From: Anseranas semipalmata
Taxonomy: Eukaryota; Chordata; Aves; Anseriformes; Anseranatidae
Assembly: GCA_013399115.1 (NCBI GenBank)
Contig: VXAA01005282.1
Span: forward strand, 298,524 to 362,523
Reading direction: 5' to 3'
DNA: 64,000 bases
This document shows positions 25,830 through 38,636 of this stretch, piece by piece; the stretch's first letter is position 1, and the number at the start of each line of letters is the position of its first letter. The position numbers and the translations under genes are program-made. The notes below the pieces were generated by a model. That model did no database searches and had not been told where the DNA came from. It saw only the letters and a list, made by a program, of their open reading frames with translations.

Positions 25830-27104
25830 AAAAACAGTTAACTAAATTACAATGTGCCTGTTAAATTTTACCCTCTGAAGTTGTAATAAATCTCTGCCTT
25901 AGAAAAGCCATCCAGCCTAAGTTAGAATTTCCACGACAAAATCATGCAAGCCTTTTCATGAGAATGTGGAAAAGTTGATGCTTACAAAACGATGATTATT
26001 GATGTTTTCTGCATAACCTGCATCGTATTAGACAATTTGGATTTAAAACTACAACTTAACATACAATTTATTTTGTCACCAAAACCTTATGGGTTACGGG
26101 AAATGCTGAAAAATTGCTCTTCCTCTACAAAAAGGAACAGTATTATGTCAATATTCCAAGGAAAAAGAGCCATACCATATGAACATATAAATGAACTAAC
26201 AAAGGCTAATGTGTGCAAATAACAATAATCTCCAAGGTGGAGGACTACAATCAAAGAATGAAATGTTTTCCTTCTGGAACTAGTAATTATCACAAACAAG
26301 GTCAGACAATTTCCTGAAAATAAATATATAGGATATTTTCCTCTGTTTTCCCCCTTTGTTTTTTTGACTAGTATTTGCCAAAAACCCATAATGTTTAGCA
26401 CAAAAGTGTTTGGTCTACAGATCAGCGCTAGAGAGGCAAAGACACAGCATCCTGTGAGATTCACAGAACACTCTGGGCCAATGCCTTTTTTATGCTTTAC
26501 AGACATTTACAAATGGATTTTTAAAAGCAAACAAACACATCTCTTTATTTTGGAAGACTGAACGAATGGCCTTGCTTTGGATCAACTACAAAATGATAGT
26601 ACAGATTTATTGGGCAGGTGAATACAACAGCAGTATAAAAAACACCAAATTAATGTGAGGAAATGTCTACCGAGCATCTGTTTTTATATACAGAACACTT
26701 CAACTCACAATCTAGTAATATTTCAGTTTTCCTAAATTCAGGCTGACACACCTTTTAAGCAATTACAGCACCCCAAGAGAGCTTTCTGTGTTTTTTCATG
26801 ATCAAACTCAGCATTCCCAGAAATGTGGGAATTATAGAAAGATGGTCTTTATACTGATTTCTTTGTACTTGCTCAGATACCGCTCTGTGGAGGTACTGAC
26901 CAGACAGACATATCAGCAGAGCTTTCATGTCTCTTAATGATCTCTGTCAGATTTTCTCTCTGGGTAATATCAGAATTTGTTTGCCATGAAATATTATTTC
27001 ACATCAGTAGCATGCAGGGAGAGAAAAGAAAAAATGGATGCAGACAGATCTGAAGGGTTTTCTAGCTTGGCTATGTTTTTAAAATTGTAGTTTTTAACAT
27101 AATA

Positions 27105-27150
27105 CATATATATATTATATTATATTATATTATATTATAATATATTAGAT
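27105..27150. repeat. AT-rich (TATAT)n microsatellite
   Basis: TA repeats followed by about five TATAT/ATATT units. The partner at 30,540-30,585 has exactly the same length and order, although such repeats change length quickly. Confidence 0.85.
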
Positions 27151-28765
27151 ATAATAATGTGGACAAGAATTGAAGATGAAACAAAGAAGAAAGAAAGAAA
27201 TTTTTCATATATGGAGAGCAATAACAGTACGATTCTTGAAGGTCCTAGCTTTCTTTTCTCCCTCCAGTTTCTAGTTCCAGTGTAAATTCCAGTATTGCTG
27301 CTGCTCACCTTTATCTCTCATCTTTCACATTGTTACTGCTCCACATTTTAAGAAAGAAAATTCCAATACCGAATATCTCATCAAGGGGAAGAAGGCATTC
27401 GTTTTATATGGCATTCACAACATTCACAACACAGCTGGTTGAATTGCAAAATTTGTTTACATGTGCCTTCTTTTTGACAACGTTGCCGGCTATTACAGAC
27501 TAAACATAAATACTGCCCAACACTCAATACATTTAAAATACCAAACTTACTGAAAAATATGGTAGCATTAACAAAAGTGCTAAGTAAAATAATTACAATA
27601 TACCTATTAATATGCATACAAATGGACACAGAACATGATTCTTTTCTCCTTTTCCTGCATCCTTCTACTTTCATTCTGATGGTATGTGATAGGTCTCCAA
27701 GGTGCTTAAGGAATTCCACTAATGACAATAAATAACACCCTTTCCACTAACTCTGGACTGAGACCCCAGTTCATCAGTCGTTGCGCGCTGCGAGCTGTGC
27801 CATCTTTGAGTTGCTACAGTAAGGGCAGATACTATGATCCCCCAAATTATACACGGATCTTTATAAGAAAAAGGTGTAGCCCCAAATTCTAAGGAATGAT
27901 ATTCTGCCCATCAGATTAGGCAAAAAAAATGTAGTATTTGTTGAACCTATTGTGCTTCATTGCCATACTCTGCACAACTGCAATTTCTCACCTTCTAAGT
28001 GGCTGTTTCTCAGCAGAGGCTGAAGGAAATATGCTGGGTCTCACTTTTACCAGCAATGGATTTGGCCCACAACAAATGCATACCGAAAAGAATGTCATAA
28101 ACAGTGGGGCATGCGTAAAAGGTTAAGTTTGGCTTCTAGATCTTCTCTATTTCAGCTGACCTAAATAGATTCCAGAATGACAAACATGTTTATTACATTG
28201 GAAGCTAACACTGGAGCGACAAGTGTATGTGTATTGCAAGGTATGTGTCCTCATTGGCAAAAGATTCAAAATAATTTTTTCAAAATTAAACAAAAGTTCT
28301 TGTAAAATCACTACATTTATGCAAACTGTTTCTCATTGGCTGTAATTCTATTCCCTAACATCCATTATTCAACAAATATATATTAGAGCAACTCCTTTAC
28401 TCAAGGATTTCTATAGGAGAATATAAAACTTTTTAAGCCAAGGTGTACAGGGTCAACTTAATCTTGCAGATAATCTTTGCATTGTATAAGAGATTCTCCA
28501 GCATCTTTATCTCCTGAGCTTAAAGGAGTTATCGAAGTTAAAAGGCAGGATTACAGTTATCAGACCAGTATTTCAGTTTTAAGAGACGGACTATTGATCA
28601 ACACAGAGAGAAAGCTGACCTGGGCAAGCACCCCATGAAAGATTGCCAGTCTAACCAATAATAAGCCAAAGCGTTGTTTCAGTGAAGAGGTTGTTTTGAA
28701 CATTTAATCACACTGTCCATTAAACTGAAAGTATATAAAGCTATATGCAAAAATAAATAAATAAA

Positions 28766-28766
28766 N
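28766..28766. other. Single N at the junction of the two segment copies
   Basis: One undetermined base separates the AAAT run ending copy 1 from the first base of copy 2. A lone N exactly at the boundary of a near-perfect repeat indicates a contig join made by the assembler, not a poor base call. Confidence 0.95.
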
Positions 28767-31700
28767 ACAAGGAAAAGGAAAGAAACCTATTACCCATCGG
28801 AGACTGAGAGAGAAACAGAATTTTACCTTTATTTCCCCAACAAACAAAAACCCAGACAAGGGGAGAGCTTGTCACAGAGTGCTCTAAGAGTGCTCTAAGT
28901 GCTTGGGGCAGCAAGGAGAAACAGACAGCTTCATGTCTGGCTGGGTTCCTCCCCTCCTGCTCCAGTTAATTCAGAGGAGCGTTCAAATTCACAGCCTTTG
29001 GTGAGTCTTCCACCACCAGATTTACAGCTTATGCAGGTGCTGCTAAAGAGGCTGTGCTTGTTGCACTGGTCATGCCGGCATGCCAGTCTGAGTTTGTTTT
29101 AAATGTTGTTCCCTTCCCCTGTCAAAAGGCTAAATTCTGATCTCTTACTCATTCCCTGCATTCAAAAGCCTTGCTCTGGGCTTAACTAATTTCACCTGGT
29201 ACCAGCAGTGATATCAGGAACTCAGGAATTTAAGCACTTAAAATTCACAAACTTGAATCTCTTTAAAAACAGTTAACTAAATTACAATGTGCCTGTTAAA
29301 TTTTACCCTCTGAAGTTGTAATAAATCTCTGCCTTAGAAAAGCCATCCAGCCTAAGTTAGAATTTCCACGACAAAATCATGCAAGCCTTTTCATGAGAAT
29401 GTGGAAAAGTTGATGCTTACAAAACGATGATTATTGATGTTTTCTGCATAACCTGCATCGTATTAGACAATTTGGATTTAAAACTACAACTTAACATACA
29501 ATTTATTTTGTCACCAAAACCTTATGGGTTACGGGAAATGCTGAAAAATTGCTCTTCCTCTACAAAAAGGAACAGTATTATGTTAATATTCCAAGGAAAA
29601 AGAGCCATACCATATGAACATATAAATGAACTAACAAAGGCTAATGTGTGCAAATAACAATAATCTCCAAGGTGGAGGACTACAATCAAAGAATGAAATG
29701 TTTTCCTTCTGGAACTAGTAATTATCACAAACAAGGTCAGACAATTTCCTGAAAATAAATATATAGGATATTTTCCTCTGTTTTCCCCCTTTGTTTTTTT
29801 GACTAGTATTTGCCAAAAACCCATAATGTTTAGCACAAAAGTGTTTGGTCTACAGATCAGCGCTAGAGAGGCAAAGACACAGCATCCTGTGAGATTCACA
29901 GAACACTCTGGGCCAATGCCTTTTTTATGCTTTACAGACATTTACAAATGGATTTTTAAAAGCAAACAAACACATCTCTTTATTTTGGAAGACTGAACGA
30001 ATGGCCTTGCTTTGGATCAACTACAAAATGATAGTACAGATTTATTGGGCAGGTGAATACAACAGCAGTATAAAAAACACCAAATTAATGTGAGGAAATG
30101 TCTACCGAGCATCTGTTTTTATATACAGAACACTTCAACTCACAATCTAGTAATATTTCAGTTTTCCTAAATTCAGGCTGACACACCTTTTAAGCAATTA
30201 CAGCACCCCAAGAGAGCTTTCTGTGTTTTTTCATGATCAAACTCAGCATTCCCAGAAATGTGGGAATTATAGAAAGATGGTCTTTATGCTGATTTCTTTG
30301 TACTTGCTCAGATACCGCTCTGTGGAGGTACTGACCAGACAGACATATCAGCAGAGCTTTCATGTCTCTTAATGATCTCTGTCAGATTTTCTCTCTGGGT
30401 AATATCAGAATTTGTTTGCCATGAAATATTATTTCACATCAGTAGCATGCAGGGAGAGAAAAGAAAAAATGGATGCAGACAGATCTGAAGGGTTTTCTAG
30501 CTTGGCTATGTTTTTAAAATTGTAGTTTTTAACATAATACATATATATATTATATTATATTATATTATATTATAATATATTAGATATAATAATGTGGACA
30601 AGAATTGAAGATGAAACAAAGAAGAAAGAAAGAAATTTTTCATATATGGAGAGCAATAACAGTATGATTCTTGAAGGTCCTAGCTTTCTTTTCTCCCTCC
30701 AGTTTCTAGTTCCAGTGTAAATTCCAGTATTGCTGCTGCTCACCTTTATCTCTCATCTTTCACATTGTTACTGCTCCACATTTTAAGAAAGAAAATTCCA
30801 ATACCGAATATCTCATCAAGGGGAAGAAGGCATTCGTTTTATATGGCATTCACAACATTCACAACACAGCTGGTTGAATTGCAAAATTTGTTTACATGTG
30901 CCTTCTTTTTGACAACGTTGCCGGCTATTACAGACTAAACATAAATACTGCCCAACACTCAATACATTTAAAATACCAAACTTACTGAAAAATATGGTAG
31001 CATTAACAAAAGTGCTAAGTAAAATAATTACAATATACCTATTAATATGCATACAAATGGACACAGAACATGATTCTTTTCTCCTTTTCCTGCATCCTTC
31101 TACTTTCATTCTGATGGTATGTGATAGGTCTCCAAGGTGCTTAAGGAATTCCACTAATGACAATAAATAACACCCTTTCCACTAACTCTGGACTGAGACC
31201 CCAGTTCATCAGTCGTTGCGCGCTGCGAGCTGTGCCATCTTTGAGTTGCTACAGTAAGGGCAGATACTATGATCCCCCAAATTATACACGGATCTTTATA
31301 AGAAAAAGGTGTAGCCCCAAATTCTAAGGAATGATATTCTGCCCATCAGATTAGGCAAAAAAAATGTAGTATTTGTTGAACCTATTGTGCTTCATTGCCA
31401 TACTCTGCACAACTGCAATTTCTCACCTTCTAAGTGGCTGTTTCTCAGCAGAGGCTGAAGGAAATATGCTGGGTCTCACTTTTACCAGCAATGGATTTGG
31501 CCCACAACAAATGCATACCGAAAAGAATGTCATAAACAGTGGGGCGTGCGTAAAAGGTTAAGTTTGGCTTCTAGATCTTCTCTATTTCAGCTGACCTAAA
31601 AAGATTCCAGAATGACAAACATGTTTATTACATTGGAAGCTAACACTGGAGCGACAAGTGTATGTGTATTGCAAGGTATGTGTCCTCATTGGCAAAAGAT

Positions 31701-32200
31701 TCAAAATAATTTTTTCAAAATTAAACAAAAGTTCTTGTAAAATCACTACATTTATGCAAACTGTTTCTCATTGGCTGTAATTCTATTCCCTAACATCCAT
31801 TATTCAACAAATATATATTAGAGCAACTCCTTTACTCAAGGATTTCTATAGGAGAATATAAAACTTTTTAAGCCAAGGTGTACAGGGTCAACTTAATCTT
31901 GCAGATAATCTTTGCATTGTATAAGAGATTCTCCAGCATCTTTATCTCCTGAGCTTAAAGGAGTTATCGAAGTTAAAAGGCAGGATTACAGTTATCAGAC
32001 CAGTATTTCAGTTTTAAGAGACGGACTATTGATCAACACAGAGAGAAAGCTGACCTGGGCAAGCACCCCATGAAAGATTGCCAGTCTAACCAATAATAAG
32101 CCAAAGCGTTGTTTCAGTGAAGAGGTTGTTTTGAACATTTAATCACACTGTCCATTAAACTGAAAGTATATAAAGCTATATGCAAAAATAAATAAATAAA
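28767..32200 (+). repeat. 3,434-bp near-identical tandem segment, copy 2
   Basis: Second copy of 25,332-28,765. It differs at 28,932, 29,209, 29,584, 30,288, 30,665, 31,546 and 31,601. It continues into unique sequence through a longer AAAT run (up to about 32,208), while copy 1 stops within that run. No gene is recognised in it; parallel short open frames in both copies are simply the same chance frames. Confidence 0.95.
30540..30585. repeat. AT-rich (TATAT)n microsatellite, second copy
   Basis: Identical to the microsatellite at 27,105-27,150 in the first segment copy. Confidence 0.85.
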
Positions 32201-32208
32201 TAAATAAA
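32187..32208. repeat. (AAAT)n microsatellite
   Basis: About five AAAT units ending in an A run. The shorter version at 28,752-28,765 forms the end of the first segment copy, so the contig end probably lies in this repeat. Confidence 0.85.
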
Positions 32209-35200
32209 AAAAGATTTTAAAGAAACGTATGCAATTTTCTCTTCACATCACAGGAAAGGATCAGAATTTCTTTTAGCTACCAGGATAAAACATTAAGAAA
32301 CTAGCCATTTCAATTATGCTGTTCAAAGCTTGGAAGAGGGAGCTGAAAACGAAACAGAAAGATTCAGCCGGGAATATACTAGTAAAGGGTTTACAGTATT
32401 TTCGCTTGGATCCAAGTCAAAGTAACTTGTAAGAGATAAATCATTTGTATATGTGTATAATTCTTTTATATGGAAGTTAGCACTTCTTCTGATATTACGT
32501 GTGCTTGCTGTTTTACTTGTTTTATACCGATTTCGTTTATTTTGACTGTTAAATGGTTTTACCCTTCAAGCTTATCCTGACTGTTTGTATGCAATCAGAA
32601 GTATAACAAGGTGAATCCTGATCCCGTTGTCTATGTCAACTGGTTCATACTCATAGGAGGGATGCTGATCAGTTTTAGGTTTCCAGAACGAAGGGATGAG
32701 GCATGAGCCCCTGACCTGTCACAGGTGCACAGCCAGCACAAAACTTAGCACAGTGATAAATCAAGCCCAGTAATTATTCAGAAATATGACACGTACAGCT
32801 CACCAACAACACTGTCAGGAAAAGAATCACCTACCATGTATTTTCTTACTACTGTCCTTGGAAGGACGTGTGAAGAGGGGGAAAGGAGTGCAGGTTTGCA
32901 AAGGGAACATGGGCACAGAGAAGCAATTTAAACTGGAGCCGCACTTCTGCCTGCTGTGGCAGACACTGCTGGCTCTACATCGCAGCTCAGAAGCAAGCTC
33001 ACAAGTGTATTTAGGTTAGTAGCAGCTGCTTCCTGGGAGTCTCGAAAGCTCTGGGGAGTGGGTCCATCACCTCCTTGGCAGAATTGCAGGTTTTATGTAT
33101 CATCAACAAGTACACTTAGCACAACTGCACTACCTCCTGGTCTGAAGGAAACCAATCAGTTACGAAAGTTTCACTCTACAGTAACAGGTATTGCTGACCT
33201 GGGCAGCCAGTTATCGTTCTCACCTCGGTAGGAGGTATACTGGGGTCTGCTGGGATGCAGAGAAGATCATAACTATACCTCCTGTGGAAACCGTATGTGT
33301 TCCCACTTTGCTAGTGTCTTCTAAAGTAAAAGGCGTTTGGACGGAAAGAATCTGTTTGCAAGTAATAGACTGAAAGTAGCTGGAGGAAGAGCCAATTACA
33401 AGAAACTATAACCAGATACTTAACTAAAAAGATGCATTTTCAAATCAGTCTGTTTGATCATTTTCTCAAGTCACTTAAGAAGGTGTTATTGCATAGAAAG
33501 GATTCTGTATCATCACAGCAAGGGCTGACTGCATTTGTGCCAGTTTTGAAAATCTCTCCACTGATAAACAGCTCCACTTGTTTTTAAAGTTGTATTTACT
33601 TATGTCTCTGTGGAACTGGCCAGCATTCCTCAAGTATATTTTCAATTATTTTTGTTATTTTTATTTCACAGTTGTTGTTGTGTTTTTTTTTTCAGGGCAC
33701 ATCTTTTGTTTCCACAGAAATAGTACTAATTAGTTGTGTAGTCCTAGTATTTTCTAGGGAGACTAAGAGGAGCTGTTATCTGCCATGCCATGTTTCTGTG
33801 CCTCTGCTGGAGGTACTGGACGTGGTGTGCTACAGGCCAAATATCTTTCTAAATTAAGCCCACAATCTCTCTGTTTTAGCTAGTATTGTTTAGTAAATAT
33901 TAACATGAGTAACTCATCTGCAGTGGTCATGTATGGTTTCTTCTGCAGTACTCTCTGTTATTTGTAAACAAATTCTGAAAGGCCGTCTAAACAGTTTATA
34001 GTCAGGAGCTGTGCAAGTTTTGAGGAAAACACCTCAAAATGTGCTGTAGGGGAATCTACACTCTTTATTCTTAGCCCAAATACACCGGGGGGTGCAATAC
34101 ATTGCATTCCCAAACATCTAATTTGAGCCTCAGTCAGATAATCCTTTGAATAATATATACAGAAGTTGACCCTTTGAAGCAAACCCACATAAGTCCTTAA
34201 TGGATAACAATTATCTATCTAGGAATAATTTAGATTTTAAAAGATGCTGAAGTCATCTGTATGAATTGCTTCCTGGTTTTCAATTAAAAGACAACTTCTC
34301 GAGATGTTTGAGGAACATACTAAAGGAAGAGGACAAAGCTTTACACACAGTGTAGTAACTGCTACTGTGATTAATTCAGGAACACCACAGCCATCATCTT
34401 GTGAACTCAAGCGTGGTCCCAAGAGAAAAAATATCGCATACAAGAAATAATTTTATGCAATGTCTAACTCTGCAACCTGCACACTTTTCTTTAAATATCG
34501 TTTTATGTCATTGTCACCAGCTCCTTATATGGAGATATGGGTTAAAGTTGCAATTTCTAATTTACACGAATAATTCTTACATCTGTGAGTAGTCCTATAC
34601 TAAGTCAAATCATTAGAAAAACGTCCCTTTAAGATAAAAGCAGGACTTTGTCTTGCACTACCATTCTAGCTTTATGACCAACTATAAGCTACTTTTACCA
34701 AGACATTTGTGACTTGTAGACCAACCACTACTGATTAAAATAATCTTTCTGATAATCATTCATCCAAGCTCTAACTTATGTAAACTATACCCTTCCTTTA
34801 CACAGAAAGCACGCTCATTTTCAATCTAACCAAATTCATAGGGAAAGATTGAATTTTTTTTTCTTTTTTACTTCTTTTTTTTTTTTAATTTGCAGTAAAC
34901 TAAACACAGATGTCTCTAAAAGCATGAGGTTGATGATGAGAAATCACAGCTTTCGTATTTGGAGAAATCTAAATATAAGTAGAGGCATCCTTTTCCTAAA
35001 GTGCTCGCAGATTTACAGCTTTGAAATCATGTACTTCGACTTGGGTTTCCCTCTCTCCCACCCTGCACCCTGACAAATCATCCTTGCCTTCTGAGACTGA
35101 TAATCCCAGTTGGCTGCAATGACACCTACTGGATGTCAGACCTGATGAACTGCAGACCCTGCTGCTGCTGAGTTTAGCTAGCATCACTGCCAATGCAACG

Positions 35201-36320
35201 TTCAATACCACAGTCCTCTCTCAGGCAGAACTCCCACCCGCTGCAACTCTTCCTGACTGCTTGGATCTCAGTTACCCTATGAAGCAATTTCCTGCCTCCT
35301 TCAGGCTCATTTCTCAGCTCCCAGGTAACAAATTTTCAACCTGATTACAACTGGGCTAGTTTAGTCCAGGCTCTTCTAAAGCAGTTGCATAATCTGAGCT
35401 GCTCTGCTGCAGCTGTTATTGTACAGAAGTTATTTATAAACTGTAGACAAAGTTCTCAGATATTTACAAAAGCTACTATGCAAAATAGCAAGATATACCG
35501 CATCACACCATGATTATTGTTTTCACTGGGACCTTTCTGTTTGTTCAGTCCTCACTGTGAGAATCCCACAGCTGCATTTTGGATTTGACTGGGAAAGAAT
35601 TTAAAACTTTGAAGCACTGATCACAAATTTAAAATCACTAAGTAAGTGTCATCATTAATTTAATTCATAAACATTGCATCTTCTTAAAATGGAAACTTGA
35701 CTACATGACTAGCAACATCAGGATTTTCTTTAAATAGGCTAGGGGGGAAAGGCTTGCATTACATTTGCGTCCAATCACCTTTGCTTTCCCATTTGGTATC
35801 ATAACTGATCTTTGCTTAGATTACATTTGTTTTTACAGATATTGCCCTACAGATATGTAAGGAAAAAGGTGGGGCCCAATGTGATATCACGGAGGACCAG
35901 TGGAGGCCTAATGGGATTCCAGACTCTAGACTGGGATTTTTTGGAATTACCCGAGTTCACTAGGTTTGGAAAAACTCTTGAGCCACCTGTGGTGGGCAGG
36001 GCCTCCTTGGCTGAGGAAACCTTAGAAGAAAACATTGACATGAACCTGAGCCTCTCTTGTGAATTCTTGACTTCAGTGGTAGAATAAATAAGCATAGATC
36101 CAAATTAGAAATACATTACCTAAGTTTATTAGGAACTTAAACATCCAGTAAAAGACCCAGAATGCTGGATGAACTTCCCTGCAACTCCAATTCTAGCATT
36201 CAGCAGAGGAAATAAAAACATAACAGACTAATGAAACACTAAGTTAGAATCACCCACCCACCAGCTGAGTAAAATATTCCTTTTTAAAGTTCTAAAAAAA
36301 GAAGTTCTAAAGTTCTAAAA
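32209..36320. other. Intergenic, no gene recognised
   Basis: Short open frames only. T-rich runs occur near 33,683 and 34,855-34,887. Just before the GAA repeat, AAAGTTCTAAA is repeated three times with small changes (36,286-36,320). Confidence 0.55.
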
Positions 36321-36388
36321 AGAAGAAGAAGAAGAAGAAGAAGAAGAAGAAGAAGAAGAAGAAGAAGAAGAAGAAGAAGAAGAAGAAG

Positions 36389-36418
<30 letters not shown>
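36321..36418. repeat. Pure (GAA)n microsatellite, about 33 units
   Basis: About 98 bases of uninterrupted AGA/GAA triplets on the + strand (TTC on the other). No imperfect unit is seen. Purine-only repeats of this length can form triplex DNA. The poly-Leu, poly-Phe and poly-Glu/Lys/Arg open frames over it are not genes. Confidence 0.98.
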
Positions 36419-36420
<2 letters not shown>

Positions 36421-38564
36421 GTTGGAATAAAATATATATAAATAACAAATATTTATTATAGGACTTCTGAGCATGATGTCCCATGACAGTAAAGGAAAAT
36501 TGAAAAAATTTGTCTCAGCCAAGAAAATAGAATGGAACTATAACCATTTACAATCTGTAAAAGAAAATCATAAAGAATACTGTTATTAGTTACTGATATT
36601 TTAAAAGAGGATAAGACATAAATAAATATATAGAGATATATACACTAAATACATCCTTACCAATAGCATGTTACAGAGGTATTTCAGCTATCTCCACATC
36701 ACAACAAGCATGATAAAACAATGACATTGAGGGACCTCACATGCTACATACACTCTGCCTGGGCAGTGCAAACTCTGGACTCAACACTATCTGTGATCTT
36801 TAATGTTAAACTTCTTTTTTCAAAACCGTCTACTATTCAGGATACTTGAAAATATTTGTAGAGTTCCTCTCACATCATTTATCAAAGAGCTTTTCAACAT
36901 CTCAACTCCAGAAAGGTAGCCCCAGCCCATGGCATGACCTGAAGACTTAAAAGAACAGTGCAAAATAAACAAACCCTGACCAAGCAGAGAGAAGGTATGC
37001 ACGAGAGGAAGAGCAGCTTTCTAGCTAAATTCATTGGCATTTTAATCAAATGCTACGTATGATAAACTAGCAATGTCAAGCTGACACCTCTGTAAATAGG
37101 CTCTTCAAAAAGCATTAGAGACACATAAACAAGTAACAATGAATCAACTCTTTTTTTTTTTTTTTTTTGTTGGTATGAAGTCTACACAAAACAATTAGCA
37201 AACTCAAGTGCATGAAGCAATTGAATGAGAAGCTCCAGTCTGCACCAAGCCCCTCCTTCTGCATTTCTGAAAATGTTATCTGCAAAGCTGTGATTCGGAC
37301 TGGTCACCTGCAAAGAGCCACCCATATGGAGAGTACCTGAACAGCTGGGGCAGTATGGCAGCATGCAGCACAACACACTTGGTGGGTTACCTCTGCGTCC
37401 ATGCTCAGAGGCAGTCCTTCACTGCACTAGACAATGTTTAGTCTTATCTTTAACCTTTCAAACACTAAAGGACAAATTTGGTTTTTCTCTTTCTTAACTA
37501 CCCCATCAGGAACCACCCATTCATTTACAGCATTTGCACTCACTATGGCCTTTGAACAATCCAGTCTGAGACCTCTCTTCAGCCTGACAAACAGCCTGAA
37601 CCCAAACCTAGTTTAAGAGACCAAACGTGAACTGAGCTCCCTATTTGCCTTCTTTTCTGATCTACAGGGGCTTACAGTCCCTGGCTCATAACTAGTCCTC
37701 TGGCTGTAAACCTCTTGCTGGTCAGATGGGAGGAAGGAAGCTCCTTCAGCTGCCAGCACTGGCCAAAAGAGACAGGACCCTTCTGGAAGTGTGAGGAACA
37801 GCTTCATTTCTCAATGCATGCAAAACTGCTAGTCTCTTTCAGGAAAACAGCCTTTGTATCTTGTCTGGCCCCTGGAGCTGGCCATTCCTTAAAGTGATGG
37901 TTAATATACGTGTGTTGTACCAAGAGACCTGAAGGCACTGGGCAGTAAAAGTAGTACACAAGCAGTTGAAATTGTCTCCTAAAAATAAATTAAAAGCCAA
38001 GCAAGGGGATCCACTGCAAATAATATTTATTATAAACTCAGCAGAGCTGGCACAATAGTCAAGGGAAAACAGAAGATGTGATATGGTGAAAACAGTTTCT
38101 AAGTTTTGTCTATACCAACCCATCAATTGAGAAAAGTTTCAAGAAGCTTCTCAAACAAATTCTGGCTGGGATGTTATATCCAATCAAACTACAATAACAG
38201 AGTGATTCTGATTTGGATATTTCAAAGTGGCAGTGGCTTGATTCAGAGTCACCAATCACCATACAAGTTAAGGTTCTATTTTTTTTCAGGTAAAAAAACT
38301 TACTGGAGCATAGATTTGAAGTCCTGAAGTAGCCACTGTCATTACCTACTCTGAACTCCCACATAACACAGCCCGTTAAATTACGCCAAGCTATTCCTGC
38401 ACCAGTTTCAAATATTCTGGACATCAAACACAAAAAAGGGGTAAAGTATTTTCAGTGTTTGCACACATTGTCTACAATAGATTCCCATTTTTGGTGAACA
38501 ATAGCAAGACGCAATACAGTAGTTTTTAGCCCAAGGAAAATAGCAAATATTTCAGAAAGGTTGA
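36419..38564. other. Intergenic, no gene recognised
   Basis: Includes a T run of about 18 bases (37,151-37,168). No coding signal or recent repeat recognised. Confidence 0.55.
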
Positions 38565-38636
38565 TCATATCTTCACCATTTTACAGATATGGAAACTGAA
38601 ACTCAAAGTTAGACATAGAGAAGTTCATCTGTAACT
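38565..38636 (-). repeat. MIR fragment
   Basis: Reads ATCTTCACCATTTTACAGAT, then ATGGAAACTGAAACTCAAAG, then TTAGACATAGAGAAGTTCATCTG. This is the reverse complement of the MIR core (TTTTACAGATGAGGAAACTGA, AGAGGTTAAG) with few changes, one of the clearest MIR pieces in the window. Confidence 0.65.

Larger units (their letters stand above)
25332..28765 (+). repeat. 3,434-bp near-identical tandem segment, copy 1
   Basis: Every base from 25,332 to 28,765 has its partner 3,435 bases downstream. I found seven substitutions and no insertion or deletion. Differences in copy 1 are at 25,497, 25,774, 26,149, 26,853, 27,230, 28,111 and 28,166; six are transitions. The segment contains no recognisable gene; it holds an AT pentanucleotide microsatellite and old repeat pieces. 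Copy 1 ends in an AAAT run directly before a single N. A two-haplotype assembly artefact is the simplest explanation; a very recent true duplication is the alternative. Confidence 0.95.

Noticed and set aside
25464..31561. Five pairs of matching small open frames, apparently paralogous genes
   Set aside because: They are the same chance frames in the two copies of the 3.4-kb segment; differences are single substitutions and there is no protein recognition.
36284..36522. Poly-Leu and poly-Phe open frames on the - strand
   Set aside because: They are direct readings of the GAA/TTC microsatellite.
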